Below, in pieces: positions 1-9,147 of a DNA stretch of 64,000 nucleotides (position 1 is the stretch's first letter; every line of letters starts with the position of its first letter). The translations under genes and the position numbers were made by a program. Source of the stretch: Paenibacillus profundus. Lineage in GTDB: Bacteria > Bacillota > Bacilli > Paenibacillales > Paenibacillaceae. The stretch is taken from NCBI RefSeq assembly GCF_021369635.1, contig NZ_JAJNBZ010000023.1, positions 1 through 64,000 on the forward strand, read 5' to 3'. The notes below the pieces were generated by a model. That model was not told the DNA's origin. It searched no databases and saw only the letters and a program-made list of their open reading frames with translations.

Positions 1-342
1 AAAGGCCGAGGGAAGAACCAGGTGGACACCTATTATTTTGACGTGGAGAAGTGCAGACGGTGCCCGCTCCGGGAAGGCTGCTACAAGGAAGGCGCAAAGA
101 GCAAAACGTATTCGGTAAGCATAAAGAGCCATGAACATTTGGCGCAGGCAGAGTTTCAGGAAAGCGAAGCCTTTAAGACCAAGGCTAAAGAACGATACAA
201 GATTGAGGCCAAAAACAGTGAACTTAAGCATAGACACGGGTACGACGTTGCGTCCTCCTCGGGTCTGGTTGGCATGGAGATTCAGGGGGCGATGGCGATA
301 TTTGCGGTTAATGTAAAGCGAATACTGAAGCTTATGGGCTGA
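1..342 (+). CDS. Transposase, C-terminal part (start lies outside window)
   Basis: The frame is open from base 1 and ends with TGA at 340-342, so only the last 113 or so residues are present. A Cys-rich knuckle (C-R-R-C-P then G-C-Y) is followed by a long basic helix with HRHGYDVASSSGLVGM and a C-terminal AVNVKRI. This layout (Cys cluster, then the final catalytic-core helix with an E/K-rich stretch) is typical of the C-terminus of IS1182/IS4-like DDE transposases. It is not the same element as the complete IS at 58644, whose C-terminus differs. Whether the rest of the gene is intact cannot be judged here. No inverted repeat could be assigned with certainty. Confidence 0.75.
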   Translation, partial: KGRGKNQVDTYYFDVEKCRRCPLREGCYKEGAKSKTYSVSIKSHEHLAQAEFQESEAFKTKAKERYKIEAKNSELKHRHGYDVASSSGLVGMEIQGAMAIFAVNVKRILKLMG

Positions 343-372
343 AAATGCTCACCTCCAGTGGGACAGTAAGCA

Positions 373-421
373 AAAAAATACGATTTTCATTCGTGAAATC
401 TGAATGAAAATCGTATTTTTT
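373..421. terminator. Perfect 20-bp hairpin after the transposase
   Basis: Arms at 373-392 and 402-421 are perfectly complementary, with a 9-base loop. The outer pairs are A/T only, so the structure has a T-run on either strand and can act as a bidirectional intrinsic terminator. It starts 30 bases after the transposase stop. Confidence 0.75.
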
Positions 422-590
422 GATGTGTTCACTTTCGGTTACGTACAAAAGCCGTGTTTTTCAGTGGCCTCCAGATAATAGGGGGTTCTTTTTTTATGTT
501 AAATTCACCTCTAAAATATTTATTTATTCCAATCATAATTGATGATACACCAAATTATGTCAATCATGATTTGGGAGATGAAGTTTTTTC

Positions 591-811
591 ATGATTAAAG
601 GAAGGGTACAAGTGTGTGTTACTGCTCTAATAGCTGTATCATTGTTTTTTTTACATCATTAAGCCTTCCGATATCCGCAAATGCACAGGGGAAGCATCAA
701 ACATGTCAGTTCGGGGAGTCGATCAAATGGGCAGTAAAAGATGCTTTTAAACTGGCAAGCGAGGAAGTGTTTTCGGCATTATTGAGCTTTTTTTGGTGTT
801 GCCGGAAATAA
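591..811 (+). pseudogene. Small secreted protein, reading frame broken in a T8 tract
   Basis: ATG at 591 follows a GGGAG at 573-577 and encodes a classic signal-peptide start (MIKGRVQVCVTALIAVSLFF). It then stops at 660, just past eight T residues at 645-652. Reading one base back (or adding one T) continues directly into TSLSLPISANAQ, which completes the signal peptide with an ANA-Q cleavage site. About 41 mature residues follow, ending in FFWCCRK at 811. The two halves fit so well that one gene of about 73 codons is the natural reading. The break may be a real frameshift, polymerase slippage, phase variation or a sequencing error. The mature part has Cys residues near the start and a CC pair near the end; I do not recognise the family. 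A hairpin terminator starts at the stop codon. Confidence 0.6.
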
Positions 812-841
812 ATGAGCCGTAGAGGTATTCTACGGCTCATT
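811..841. terminator. Hairpin terminator between the small exported gene and glpK
   Basis: Arms 811-823 and 829-841 pair perfectly (AATGAGCCGTAGA with its complement) around a 5-base loop. It sits at the stop of the plus-strand small gene and about 95 bases past the glpK stop on the minus strand, so it may serve both. Confidence 0.6.
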
Positions 842-934
842 ATCTGTGCAGACATGATAAATTCGTTCGCTAACGAGCCGACGGTCATGTAAACGAATTA
901 AATCAAGTGATTAACATTGTAAATCCACGACGCA

Positions 935-2521
<1,587 letters not shown>

Positions 2522-2628
2522 CTAAATATAGGAATCGAGTTGAATCGTAAAAACGCATTACAGAAAAATGCGAAATATGAACTATTAAACAAAATAATCT
2601 CTTTGGTATGAAATTCGTGACCAATATA

Positions 2629-3333
2629 TTAGAACATGAACGAATAAGCAAGCGCTCCAAGAACGCCTCCAACTACCGGACCCATGATCGGTACCCATGC
2701 ATAGCTCCAATCAGAGGATCCTTTGCCTGCGATGGGCAGAACGGCGTGCGCAATGCGAGGGCCAAGATCGCGGGCAGGGTTAATCGCATACCCCGTAGTT
2801 CCGCCAAGCGACAGTCCGATGCTGACGATAAGGAAGCCGACGATAAACGGTTGTAAGCCGTCTGCAAATGTATTGCCACCAATGGCAAGCAGGCTGAACA
2901 CGAAAATAAACGTGGCTATTACTTCGCTTAACAAATTGGCTCCTGTGCTGCGGATGGCCGGAGCTGTTGCGAACACCGCGAGCTTGGCAGCTTGATCGTC
3001 CGTCGCACGCCAATGCGGCAAATAATGCAGCCATACGAGCACGGCTCCGAGAAATGCGCCGATCATTTGCGCCGCAATATACAATGGAACTTGATCCCAT
3101 GCGAACTTTCCGATGGCCGCCATTCCTAGCGTTACGGCCGGATTGAGGTGAGCCCCGCTTATGGACCCGACCGCATACACGGCAATGGCAACGGCGAGTC
3201 CCCATCCGAACCCGATTACGATCCAGCCGCTGTTTTCCGCTTTTGATTTTCGCAGCACGACGCCGGCCACTACACCATCACCCAGCACAATCAATAACAA
3301 GGTCCCTATTAACTCTCCCCAAAAAGGTGTCAT
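2629..3333 (-). CDS. glpF: Glycerol uptake facilitator (aquaporin family)
   Basis: Channel that lets glycerol cross the cytoplasmic membrane for capture by GlpK. The start at 3333 (MTPFWGELIG) is chosen because AAGGAGGAACTTGGG stands directly before it; the frame runs open further upstream without another good site. The protein of 234 residues has six hydrophobic segments and both pore motifs of the MIP family, SGAHLNPAVTLG and YAINPARDLGPR. The Asp after the second NPAR is typical of glycerol-conducting rather than water-only channels. First gene of the glpF-glpK operon, with a leader carrying a possible conditional terminator and a possible catabolite site (separate entries). Confidence 0.95.
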   Translation of the reverse strand: MTPFWGELIGTLLLIVLGDGVVAGVVLRKSKAENSGWIVIGFGWGLAVAIAVYAVGSISGAHLNPAVTLGMAAIGKFAWDQVPLYIAAQMIGAFLGAVLVWLHYLPHWRATDDQAAKLAVFATAPAIRSTGANLLSEVIATFIFVFSLLAIGGNTFADGLQPFIVGFLIVSIGLSLGGTTGYAINPARDLGPRIAHAVLPIAGKGSSDWSYAWVPIMGPVVGGVLGALAYSFMF

Positions 3334-3416
3334 CCCAAGTTCCTCCTTCGGACTATCTGTATGCGTTTTCAATTTGTAATTGCTGAATTGTTTTTTCCGC
3401 CGCACCCCCTGCAAAC

Positions 3417-3479
3417 AAAAAAAAGATGGCCCAACATCATATACCCTTGCCGTAAGACAAAGATATGAAGTGGTCATCT
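3417..3479 (-). promoter_or_regulatory. Leader terminator upstream of glpF, possible GlpP-type antitermination site
   Basis: On the minus strand the arm AGATGACC (3479-3472) can pair with GGCCATCT (3431-3424), one mismatch, followed at once by eight U residues (3424-3417) and about 80 bases later by the glpF start. In Bacillus the glp genes are controlled by GlpP at such leader terminators. The pairing is weak and the assignment is inference. Confidence 0.35.
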
Positions 3480-3490
3480 CCAGTTTCTCA

Positions 3491-3504
3491 TGCAACCGCT
3501 TTGC
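3491..3504. promoter_or_regulatory. Possible CcpA (cre) site upstream of glpF
   Basis: TGCAACCGCTTTGC matches the central part of the cre consensus TGNAANCGNWNNCW (TG, AA, CG, T) but misses the last two fixed positions. Its position, 160 bases upstream of glpF, fits catabolite repression of glycerol use. Weak on sequence alone. Confidence 0.3.
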
Positions 3505-3634
3505 TATTAACTTAATTACAGTATATTCAACTATTTTTGAATTATCAACGAATAATGAGAAATTTTGTTAAAGAAACCTAGCTATGCGAAGAGAAAAGAA
3601 GGACTGAAGGAAGGGGAGTGCCGCATATCTCACT

Positions 3635-3832
3635 CCTGCATTGGATTTTGTGCAATGAAACGGTGACGTAAACCTCTTTGCAGTAGGTTTCACTGGAATT
3701 CATCCAGCGTTTTGACACTCTTGGAGCGGCAATCGCTGAGAATCAGGCGGATCCACTGGACAGAATACAGTCTACATGTCGTTTAACCCCTAATCCATAC
3801 ATTCTGCTGCATGTTTTCCAATGGAATTGCCT
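3635..3832. repeat. Dispersed repeat, family 1, copy A
   Basis: The 730 bases between glpF and the purine permease have no convincing gene. This part is clearly related to copies at 26065-26246 and 42840-43036. Shared blocks with copy B, in order, are: a TTGGATT(C/T)TGT start, GTA(A/C)ACCTCTTT, CA(C/T)TGGAATT, GATCCACTG, TCTACA-like bases, CATTCT(G/A)CT(G/A)CAT and finally TTCCAATG. No start codon and ribosome site or frame is conserved. Immediately after it (3893-3935) is a short AT-rich degenerate tandem (CTAACTAAATC-like units). Confidence 0.6.
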
Positions 3833-4020
3833 CGACCCCGGAAAATAAGTTTTGTTCAACTTTATATCGCTTATCTAGATCTAGCTTTAGCCTCAAATAA
3901 CCTAACTAAATCCAACTAAATCTAACTAATCAAATTACCTAGTCTTATCTAGCTTATTTAACGTCTCAAGCTTGCCTAACATGTAATACTACTCTAGCTT
4001 GTCTCCGATGCTTTCAAAGC

Positions 4021-4050
4021 AAAATAAGGCGGCTTCAACCTGAAGCCGCC
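4021..4050 (-). terminator. Terminator of the purine permease
   Basis: On the minus strand GGCGGCTTCA and its complement (4050-4041 and 4037-4028) form a 10-bp stem with a 3-base loop, followed by TTATTTT. It begins 11 bases after the permease stop. Confidence 0.85.
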
Positions 4051-4061
4051 CAATAAACAAT

Positions 4062-5408
4062 TTATAGTGCTTGCAGCACGAAATGCACCGCGAACAACAC
4101 CGAGATGACGTAAAACAGCGGTTTTACTTCGCGCGCCTTTCCGACAGCGATTTGAAACAAGGCGTAGCTGACGAACCCAATCGCGATGCCATCCACGATG
4201 CTGTGCATGAGCGGGATGAACGCGATGATGAAGAACGCGGGGAGTCCCTCGGCCATAGGCTCGAAGCGAATCTTCTTCACGGCGGGCATCATCAAGCCGC
4301 CGATGAAGATGAGAATCGGCGCCACGGCCTGATCGGGCACGAATGTCAATAACGGCAGCGCCACGAGCGTAACCAGGAACAAGGACCCGGTCACGATGGA
4401 GGTCCAGCCCGTACGGCCTCCTGCCGAGATGCCTGCCGCCGTTTCGACCGTAGCTACGGTCGGGCTCGTGCCGAATATCCCGCAGGTGACGACCGACAGA
4501 GCGTTCGCCTGCATGGCGCGCTGGAAGCGCTCGGGACGGCCGCACATGTTCAATTGCGCGTTAATCAAGCCCACATTTTCGAACACGATGACCAACGTCA
4601 TCGAGAAGACTGCAACGGCCATCGAAGCTGCGGACACACCTTGTAAGGTGAACTGCCCGAATACGTCGCCGTACACCGACCACGAGAATGTGCCGTTCGC
4701 TTCGGCACCAACCGCACCAGCTGCGCCGGACGATACGGCTCCCGTCACATAAGCAAGCGCGGTGCCGAAGATGATCGCGATCAGCAGATGCCCCGGCACT
4801 TTGCGCATGAACAGGATGCAAGTCAGCGCCAACGTGGCGAATGTGACCCACACGCCCGGCTCGCCGAACGATTGCACCGCAATGATGGTCGATGCGTCGG
4901 AGACGATGACGCCGCCTTTTTGCAGCCCAATCAGCACGAGCATCAAGCCGATGCCCACGGAAATGGCCTCCTGCAGCGATCCAGGAATAGCGGCCCTCAG
5001 CTGTTCGGCAAGCGAGGTGAAGCTGATAATGGTGAAGCAGATGCCCGACACCACTACAACCGCCAACGCCTGCTGCCATGTTAACCCCATACCATGCACG
5101 AGCGTGTACGTAAACATGGCGTTGATCCCCATGCCCGGCACGAGAATGATCGGAGCTTTGCCCCACCAGCCCATGATGAAGCAACCGGCGGCGGAGGCGA
5201 GTACGGTCGCGATAATGCCAGCTTCTTGAGGAATGCCGGCGTCGGCCAAGATCGATGCATTGACGATAATAATATAGACAATTGCAAAAAAGGAAACGAC
5301 TCCAGCCAACAGCTCCTGACGCATCCCGCCAGCGGTTGACCGTACAGACGCGTTAGGCAAAGAACCGGAATCCGCCTGAGCGCGTGAGTGTTCTTTTTGG
5401 CGGACCAA
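4062..5408 (-). CDS. Purine base permease, NCS2 family (AzgA/PbuG type)
   Basis: Membrane transporter for purine bases such as adenine, guanine or hypoxanthine. The TTG at 5408 is taken as start because GAGGG lies 7 bases before it; the frame is open further upstream but with no ribosome site. The 448 residues give about 12 to 14 hydrophobic segments. The signature PGMGINAMFTYTLVHGMGLTWQQA, in part PGMGINAMFTYT, is the hallmark of the AzgA-like branch. Other typical blocks are GTSPTVATVETAAGISAGGR (substrate-site region) and the GLPAFFIIAFIPLMHSI stretch. It is a single-gene unit. I looked for a purine riboswitch in the 250 bases upstream and did not find the conserved loop pattern. The exact substrate cannot be told from sequence. 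Confidence 0.88.
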   Translation of the reverse strand: MVRQKEHSRAQADSGSLPNASVRSTAGGMRQELLAGVVSFFAIVYIIIVNASILADAGIPQEAGIIATVLASAAGCFIMGWWGKAPIILVPGMGINAMFTYTLVHGMGLTWQQALAVVVVSGICFTIISFTSLAEQLRAAIPGSLQEAISVGIGLMLVLIGLQKGGVIVSDASTIIAVQSFGEPGVWVTFATLALTCILFMRKVPGHLLIAIIFGTALAYVTGAVSSGAAGAVGAEANGTFSWSVYGDVFGQFTLQGVSAASMAVAVFSMTLVIVFENVGLINAQLNMCGRPERFQRAMQANALSVVTCGIFGTSPTVATVETAAGISAGGRTGWTSIVTGSLFLVTLVALPLLTFVPDQAVAPILIFIGGLMMPAVKKIRFEPMAEGLPAFFIIAFIPLMHSIVDGIAIGFVSYALFQIAVGKAREVKPLFYVISVLFAVHFVLQAL

Positions 5409-5894
5409 TGAAATACCCTCTTTCCATCGTAGCCCCTCACCCAACCCTTTCAATGTTATGAAAGATAGACAGCCTAAAGCCATCATGCGCTTATTGTAAC
5501 ACATACCATCTTCAAATAAACAAGGTTTACAGCCTCAATTAACATTGGCTATCAGGAACCTGAACAAAATAGTTATATGTCTGAAAGACTTACAAAAAAA
5601 TTCGAGGTTAATGTCACCCAATACAAATTAACTTCTACAGCTTTAAAACATTAGTAAACACGCCATTAAAGAGGGGAGGAATCATGAGATAGTATTGTTT
5701 GTCAGCCCTTTTGCTCCAATCTCCCCTTTCATCAGAAAACCGATATCGAGGCGTCTCATAGGTTGGCGACCGCGAATAAAAGGTAGGTTATATCGCCGTA
5801 AGAATGGGTTGGTTTCGTATTAGCTTAATCGCTTTACAGAAAAATGTAAGCTTTCCTTAATGGACATGAGGCTGCATGAGTTCTGGCTCATTGC

Positions 5895-6130
5895 CGTCAT
5901 AATCGGCCGCATCATACCAAGGTTACGAGACGGCACGTGCTTCGACCCTCGTTGTTATCCTTCCTGACCGTATGGGAGAATGGACATAAGGACTTGCATA
6001 TGGTAAGTCCGTCAATTTTTTTCGCTCTAAAAGGAAAGGAGATTGCGCTTCTGAATAAAGGGGAGAGTGAAGCAAGAGATGAGACAGGCCTACCTGCTTC
6101 GAAAAGGGGATAGTGACGAAAATCGATTTG
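5895..6130 (+). repeat. Dispersed repeat, family 2, copy 1
   Basis: The gap between the permease start (5408) and the ppdK terminator is about 850 bases, and no gene in it is convincing. This part matches the complement of 34183-33955. Shared blocks include GTATGGGAGAATGGA, CTAAGGA/ATAAGGA, TCTGAAT(A/G)AAGGGGAGAGTGA, CAGGC(C/A)TACCT and CGAAAA(G)GGGA. Read as protein, both copies show GKE-A-LN-GESEA then KQAYL/RQAYL-RK, but this copy has a 2-base gap after GESEA and no ribosome site, so it looks decayed. The rest of the gap (5409-5890) is AT-rich and shows nothing I can name. Confidence 0.55.
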
Positions 6131-6252
6131 GTCGCATTACAGAGCTTAAACATTCCTTCATAGCTAAAACAGGCGAACAGTTAGATTTAATGAAATCCAT
6201 TTTCTGTAGTTCGAATTTCATGTGTTTGGCAACTATACCCGCGTACATTTGC

Positions 6253-6281
6253 CAAAAAAGACGTCCGCGAATGCGGACGCC
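6253..6281 (-). terminator. Terminator of the gapB-SR1P-ppdK operon
   Basis: On the minus strand GCGTCCGC-ATTC-GCGGACG (stem 6279-6273 with 6268-6262) is followed by CTTTTTTGG. It lies 30 bases past the ppdK stop. Confidence 0.9.
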
Positions 6282-6310
6282 TGTATAATCAACGGTTAGG
6301 TCATTTTAAG

Positions 6311-8986
6311 TTACACCGACATAGAGTGCAGCGAAGCGTTCCGGCTGCCGAGCAGCAGCTTCGCCTGAGCGGCGGCGATACGAGCAAGCGGGATGCGGTA
6401 CGTCGAGCAGCTGACATAATCGAGCCCGATCTCGTGGCAGAAGAGGATGGAATCGCGGTCCCCGCCATGCTCACCGCAAATGCCGGTCGTCAATTGAGGA
6501 TTGGCAGCAATGCCGCGCTTCACAGCCAGCTCAATTAACTGGCCGACACCGGTCGTGTCCAGCACTTGGAACGGGTTGGCAGCCAGCACGCGGCGGTCGA
6601 CGTAGTGGGTGAGGAACTTGCCCTCCGCGTCGTCGCGGCTGCAGCCGAACGTCATCTGCGTCAGATCGTTCGTGCCGAACGAGAAGAAATCGGCATGCTC
6701 TGCAATCTGACCGGCTGTAAGCGCGGCGCGCGGCACCTCGATCATCGTGCCGACACGGTAGGCGCAGCTGCGGCGCTCTGGACCGAGCACCCGCTCCGCG
6801 GTGCGCTCGATGAGATCGCGCAGCAGACGCAGCTCGGCAGCATGGCCGACGAGCGGCACCATAATGTCCGGCTGCACGCGCACGCCCTTGCGCAGCATGC
6901 GGGATGCCGCCAGGAACAGCGCCTCCACCTGCATTTCATAGATTTCCGGGAACAGAATGCCGAGGCGGCAGCCGCGTTGGCCGAGCATCGGGTTCGATTC
7001 GTGCAGCCCGCGCACCTTGCCGATTAAGCGCTCCAGCTCGCGCAGCTCTTCCGGCGTTCCCGCGCCTTGCACCGTCAGCTGCGTCTGCCGCACGACGAGC
7101 TCTTCCAGATTCGGCAGGAACTCATGCAGCGGCGGATCGAGCAGCCGTATCGTGACCGTCAAGCCGTCCATCGCCTCGAAGAGGCCTTCGAAGTCGTCCT
7201 GTTGCATCGGAAGCAGCTTCGCCAGCGCCTTCCGGCGCTCCGTCTCCGTCTCGGCGAGAATCATATCCTGCACGATCTGAAGCCGGTGCGTGGACATGAA
7301 CATGTGCTCCGTCCGGCACAATCCGATGCCTTCGGCGCCAAGCGCGCGCGCCTTGGCGGCGTCTTCCGGCGCATCCGCGTTCGCATAGACGCGCAGCTCG
7401 CGTTCACGGTCGGCCCATTCCAGCAGCTGCAGGAACTCAGCCGACATATCCGCCTCGACGACCGGAACGGAGCCGGCAATGACCCGGCCTGATGTGCCGT
7501 CGATGGACAGCAGGTCGCCTTCGCGGAACGTCTGCGTCCCGATGACGATGAGCTTCTGCCCGAAGTCGAAGCACACGTCCTCGCAGCCCGAGACGCACGG
7601 CTTCCCCATGCTGCGGGCTACGACGGCCGCGTGGCTCGTCATGCCGCCCCGGCTCGTTAAGACGCCTTCCGCGGCGAGCACGCCGTGAATGTCCTCCGGC
7701 GTCGTCTCCGGCCGGACGAGAATAATACGCTCGCCAGCGGCGGCCAGGCGCTCGGCCTCGTCGGCGTCGAGCACGATGCGGCCGGAAGCGGCGCCCGGCG
7801 ATGCAGGCAGGCCTGACGCAACGACGTCCAGCGTGGCATCGGGCGCAAGCGACGGATGCAGCAGATGCTCCAGCTGCGCGACGTCCGTCCGCAGCAAGGC
7901 CTCCTGCACCGTGATGAGCCCTTCCTTGACGAGAGCGACGGAGATAGCGACGGCGGCCTGTGCCGTCCGCTTGCCGGCCCGCGTCTGGAGGATGAACAGC
8001 TTGCCGCGCTCGACCGTGAACTCAATGTCCTGCATGTCGCGGTAGTGGCGCTCCAACTGTTCGGCAGCCTGTATCAGCTGCTCATACAGGTGCGGCATGT
8101 CGTCCTCCATCTTGGCAATCGGCTGCGGCGTACGGGTGCCGGCGACGACATCTTCTCCCTGGGCATCCGTCAAATATTCGCCGAACAGCACCCGCGCCCC
8201 GGTCGACGGGTGGCGGGTGAAGAGCACGCCTGTGCCGCTGTCCGCGCCGCGGTTGCCGAACACCATCGACTGGATGTTGACGGCCGTACCCTCGTCGTCC
8301 GGGATGTGGTGCAGCTTGCGGTATACCTGCGCACGGTGGTTGTTCCAGCTGCGGAATACCGCCTCGACGGCCAGTTGCAGCTGGACGTGCACATCTTGCG
8401 GGAACGGAGTGCCCACCGTTGCCTCCAAGCACTGCTTATAGCGCTGAACAAGCTCACGAAAGCCATCCGCCGTTACGTCCTGATCCTCCTGGGCGCCGCA
8501 CTGCGCCTTCACATCGGCGAGGATGCGTTCGAATGCGTCGGACTCGACGCCGAACACGACATTGCCGAACATATGGATGAGCCGTCGATAGCAATCATAG
8601 GCGAAGCGTTCGTCGCCCGTGACGGCGGCAAGGCCCTGAACAGTGTCATCGTTCAGCCCAAGGTTCAGAATCGTATCCATCATGCCGGGCATGGAATGCA
8701 CAGATCCGGATCGGACGGAGACGAGGAGCGGGTCGCCAGCGTCCCCGAACTGCTGGCCACGCGCCAGCTCGACCGCCTGCAGGGCGGCACGCGCGTCATC
8801 CATCAGGCTGTCTGGCAGCCGGTTCAGCGCATAGAAGGAGCGGCATGCTTCCGTCGTAATCGTGAAGCCTGGCGGTACTGGCAGGCCGATGCGGGTCATC
8901 TCAGCCAGATTGGCGCCCTTGCCGCCGAGCAGCGCCTTCATACCGGCATCCCCGTGCCGGAAATGACTAATCCAATTCGATTTCAT
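6311..8986 (-). CDS. ppdK: Pyruvate, phosphate dikinase
   Basis: Interconverts pyruvate + ATP + Pi with PEP + AMP + PPi. The protein has 891 residues, the usual size for this family. The order is: N-terminal nucleotide-binding domain (GGKGANLAEMTRIGLPVPPGF at its start, shown here as GGKGANLAEM); central phospho-histidine swivel domain with GGMTSHAAVVARSMGKPCVSG, where H452 carries the phosphate and T450 is the regulatory Thr of the family; and the C-terminal PEP/pyruvate barrel (LCRTEHMFM, GTNDLTQMTFG, ITGICGEHGG-like TTGICGEHGGD). The start is supported by GGGGGAG a few bases before and by ATGA overlap with the stop of the SR1P-like gene. With the GapB-type dehydrogenase upstream, the operon points to carbon flow from pyruvate toward sugars, although the enzyme is reversible. 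Confidence 0.97.
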   Translation of the reverse strand: MKSNWISHFRHGDAGMKALLGGKGANLAEMTRIGLPVPPGFTITTEACRSFYALNRLPDSLMDDARAALQAVELARGQQFGDAGDPLLVSVRSGSVHSMPGMMDTILNLGLNDDTVQGLAAVTGDERFAYDCYRRLIHMFGNVVFGVESDAFERILADVKAQCGAQEDQDVTADGFRELVQRYKQCLEATVGTPFPQDVHVQLQLAVEAVFRSWNNHRAQVYRKLHHIPDDEGTAVNIQSMVFGNRGADSGTGVLFTRHPSTGARVLFGEYLTDAQGEDVVAGTRTPQPIAKMEDDMPHLYEQLIQAAEQLERHYRDMQDIEFTVERGKLFILQTRAGKRTAQAAVAISVALVKEGLITVQEALLRTDVAQLEHLLHPSLAPDATLDVVASGLPASPGAASGRIVLDADEAERLAAAGERIILVRPETTPEDIHGVLAAEGVLTSRGGMTSHAAVVARSMGKPCVSGCEDVCFDFGQKLIVIGTQTFREGDLLSIDGTSGRVIAGSVPVVEADMSAEFLQLLEWADRERELRVYANADAPEDAAKARALGAEGIGLCRTEHMFMSTHRLQIVQDMILAETETERRKALAKLLPMQQDDFEGLFEAMDGLTVTIRLLDPPLHEFLPNLEELVVRQTQLTVQGAGTPEELRELERLIGKVRGLHESNPMLGQRGCRLGILFPEIYEMQVEALFLAASRMLRKGVRVQPDIMVPLVGHAAELRLLRDLIERTAERVLGPERRSCAYRVGTMIEVPRAALTAGQIAEHADFFSFGTNDLTQMTFGCSRDDAEGKFLTHYVDRRVLAANPFQVLDTTGVGQLIELAVKRGIAANPQLTTGICGEHGGDRDSILFCHEIGLDYVSCSTYRIPLARIAAAQAKLLLGSRNASLHSMSV

Positions 8987-9147
8987 TGCGCGTCTCCCCC
9001 GATTCCATCTATTTCACTGTCAGCGGCGCAGGCATCGCACCGATGGTAGTAGACGATCACTTTCTCAGTATCGACCTCTTCCAGCACCTTGTCGCACCGC
9101 TCGCACAGAATGACGCCCAGCATCACTGGGCTGCTGCTGTTGGACAT
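8983..9147 (-). CDS. SR1P-like small protein (GapA-binding peptide family)
   Basis: Small protein of 54 residues lying between gapB and ppdK. The core reads GVILCERCDKVLEEV then DTEKVIVYYHRCDAC: two CxxC pairs flanking an E-K-V-x-V-x-Y strand. This is the pattern of Bacillus subtilis SR1P (GxIxCxxC, then EDEKVTVLYGxC), the peptide encoded on the SR1 RNA that binds glycolytic GAPDH and changes its partner activity. The start at 9147 has AGGAAGGAG upstream and overlaps the end of gapB by 25 bases. A second ATG at 9123 overlaps the gapB stop (TGATG) but lacks its own site. The stop overlaps the ppdK start by ATGA, so translation is probably coupled on both sides. The family assignment is from memory of the motif; function here is inferred. 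Confidence 0.75.
   Translation of the reverse strand: MSNSSSPVMLGVILCERCDKVLEEVDTEKVIVYYHRCDACAADSEIDGIGGDAQ

Noticed and set aside
5409-5660. Possible purine riboswitch upstream of the NCS2 permease
   Set aside because: The conserved loop pattern of the purine aptamer could not be found on the minus strand.
7856-9049. 397-codon plus-strand ORF
   Set aside because: Antisense to ppdK, whose catalytic motifs and operon context are clear.
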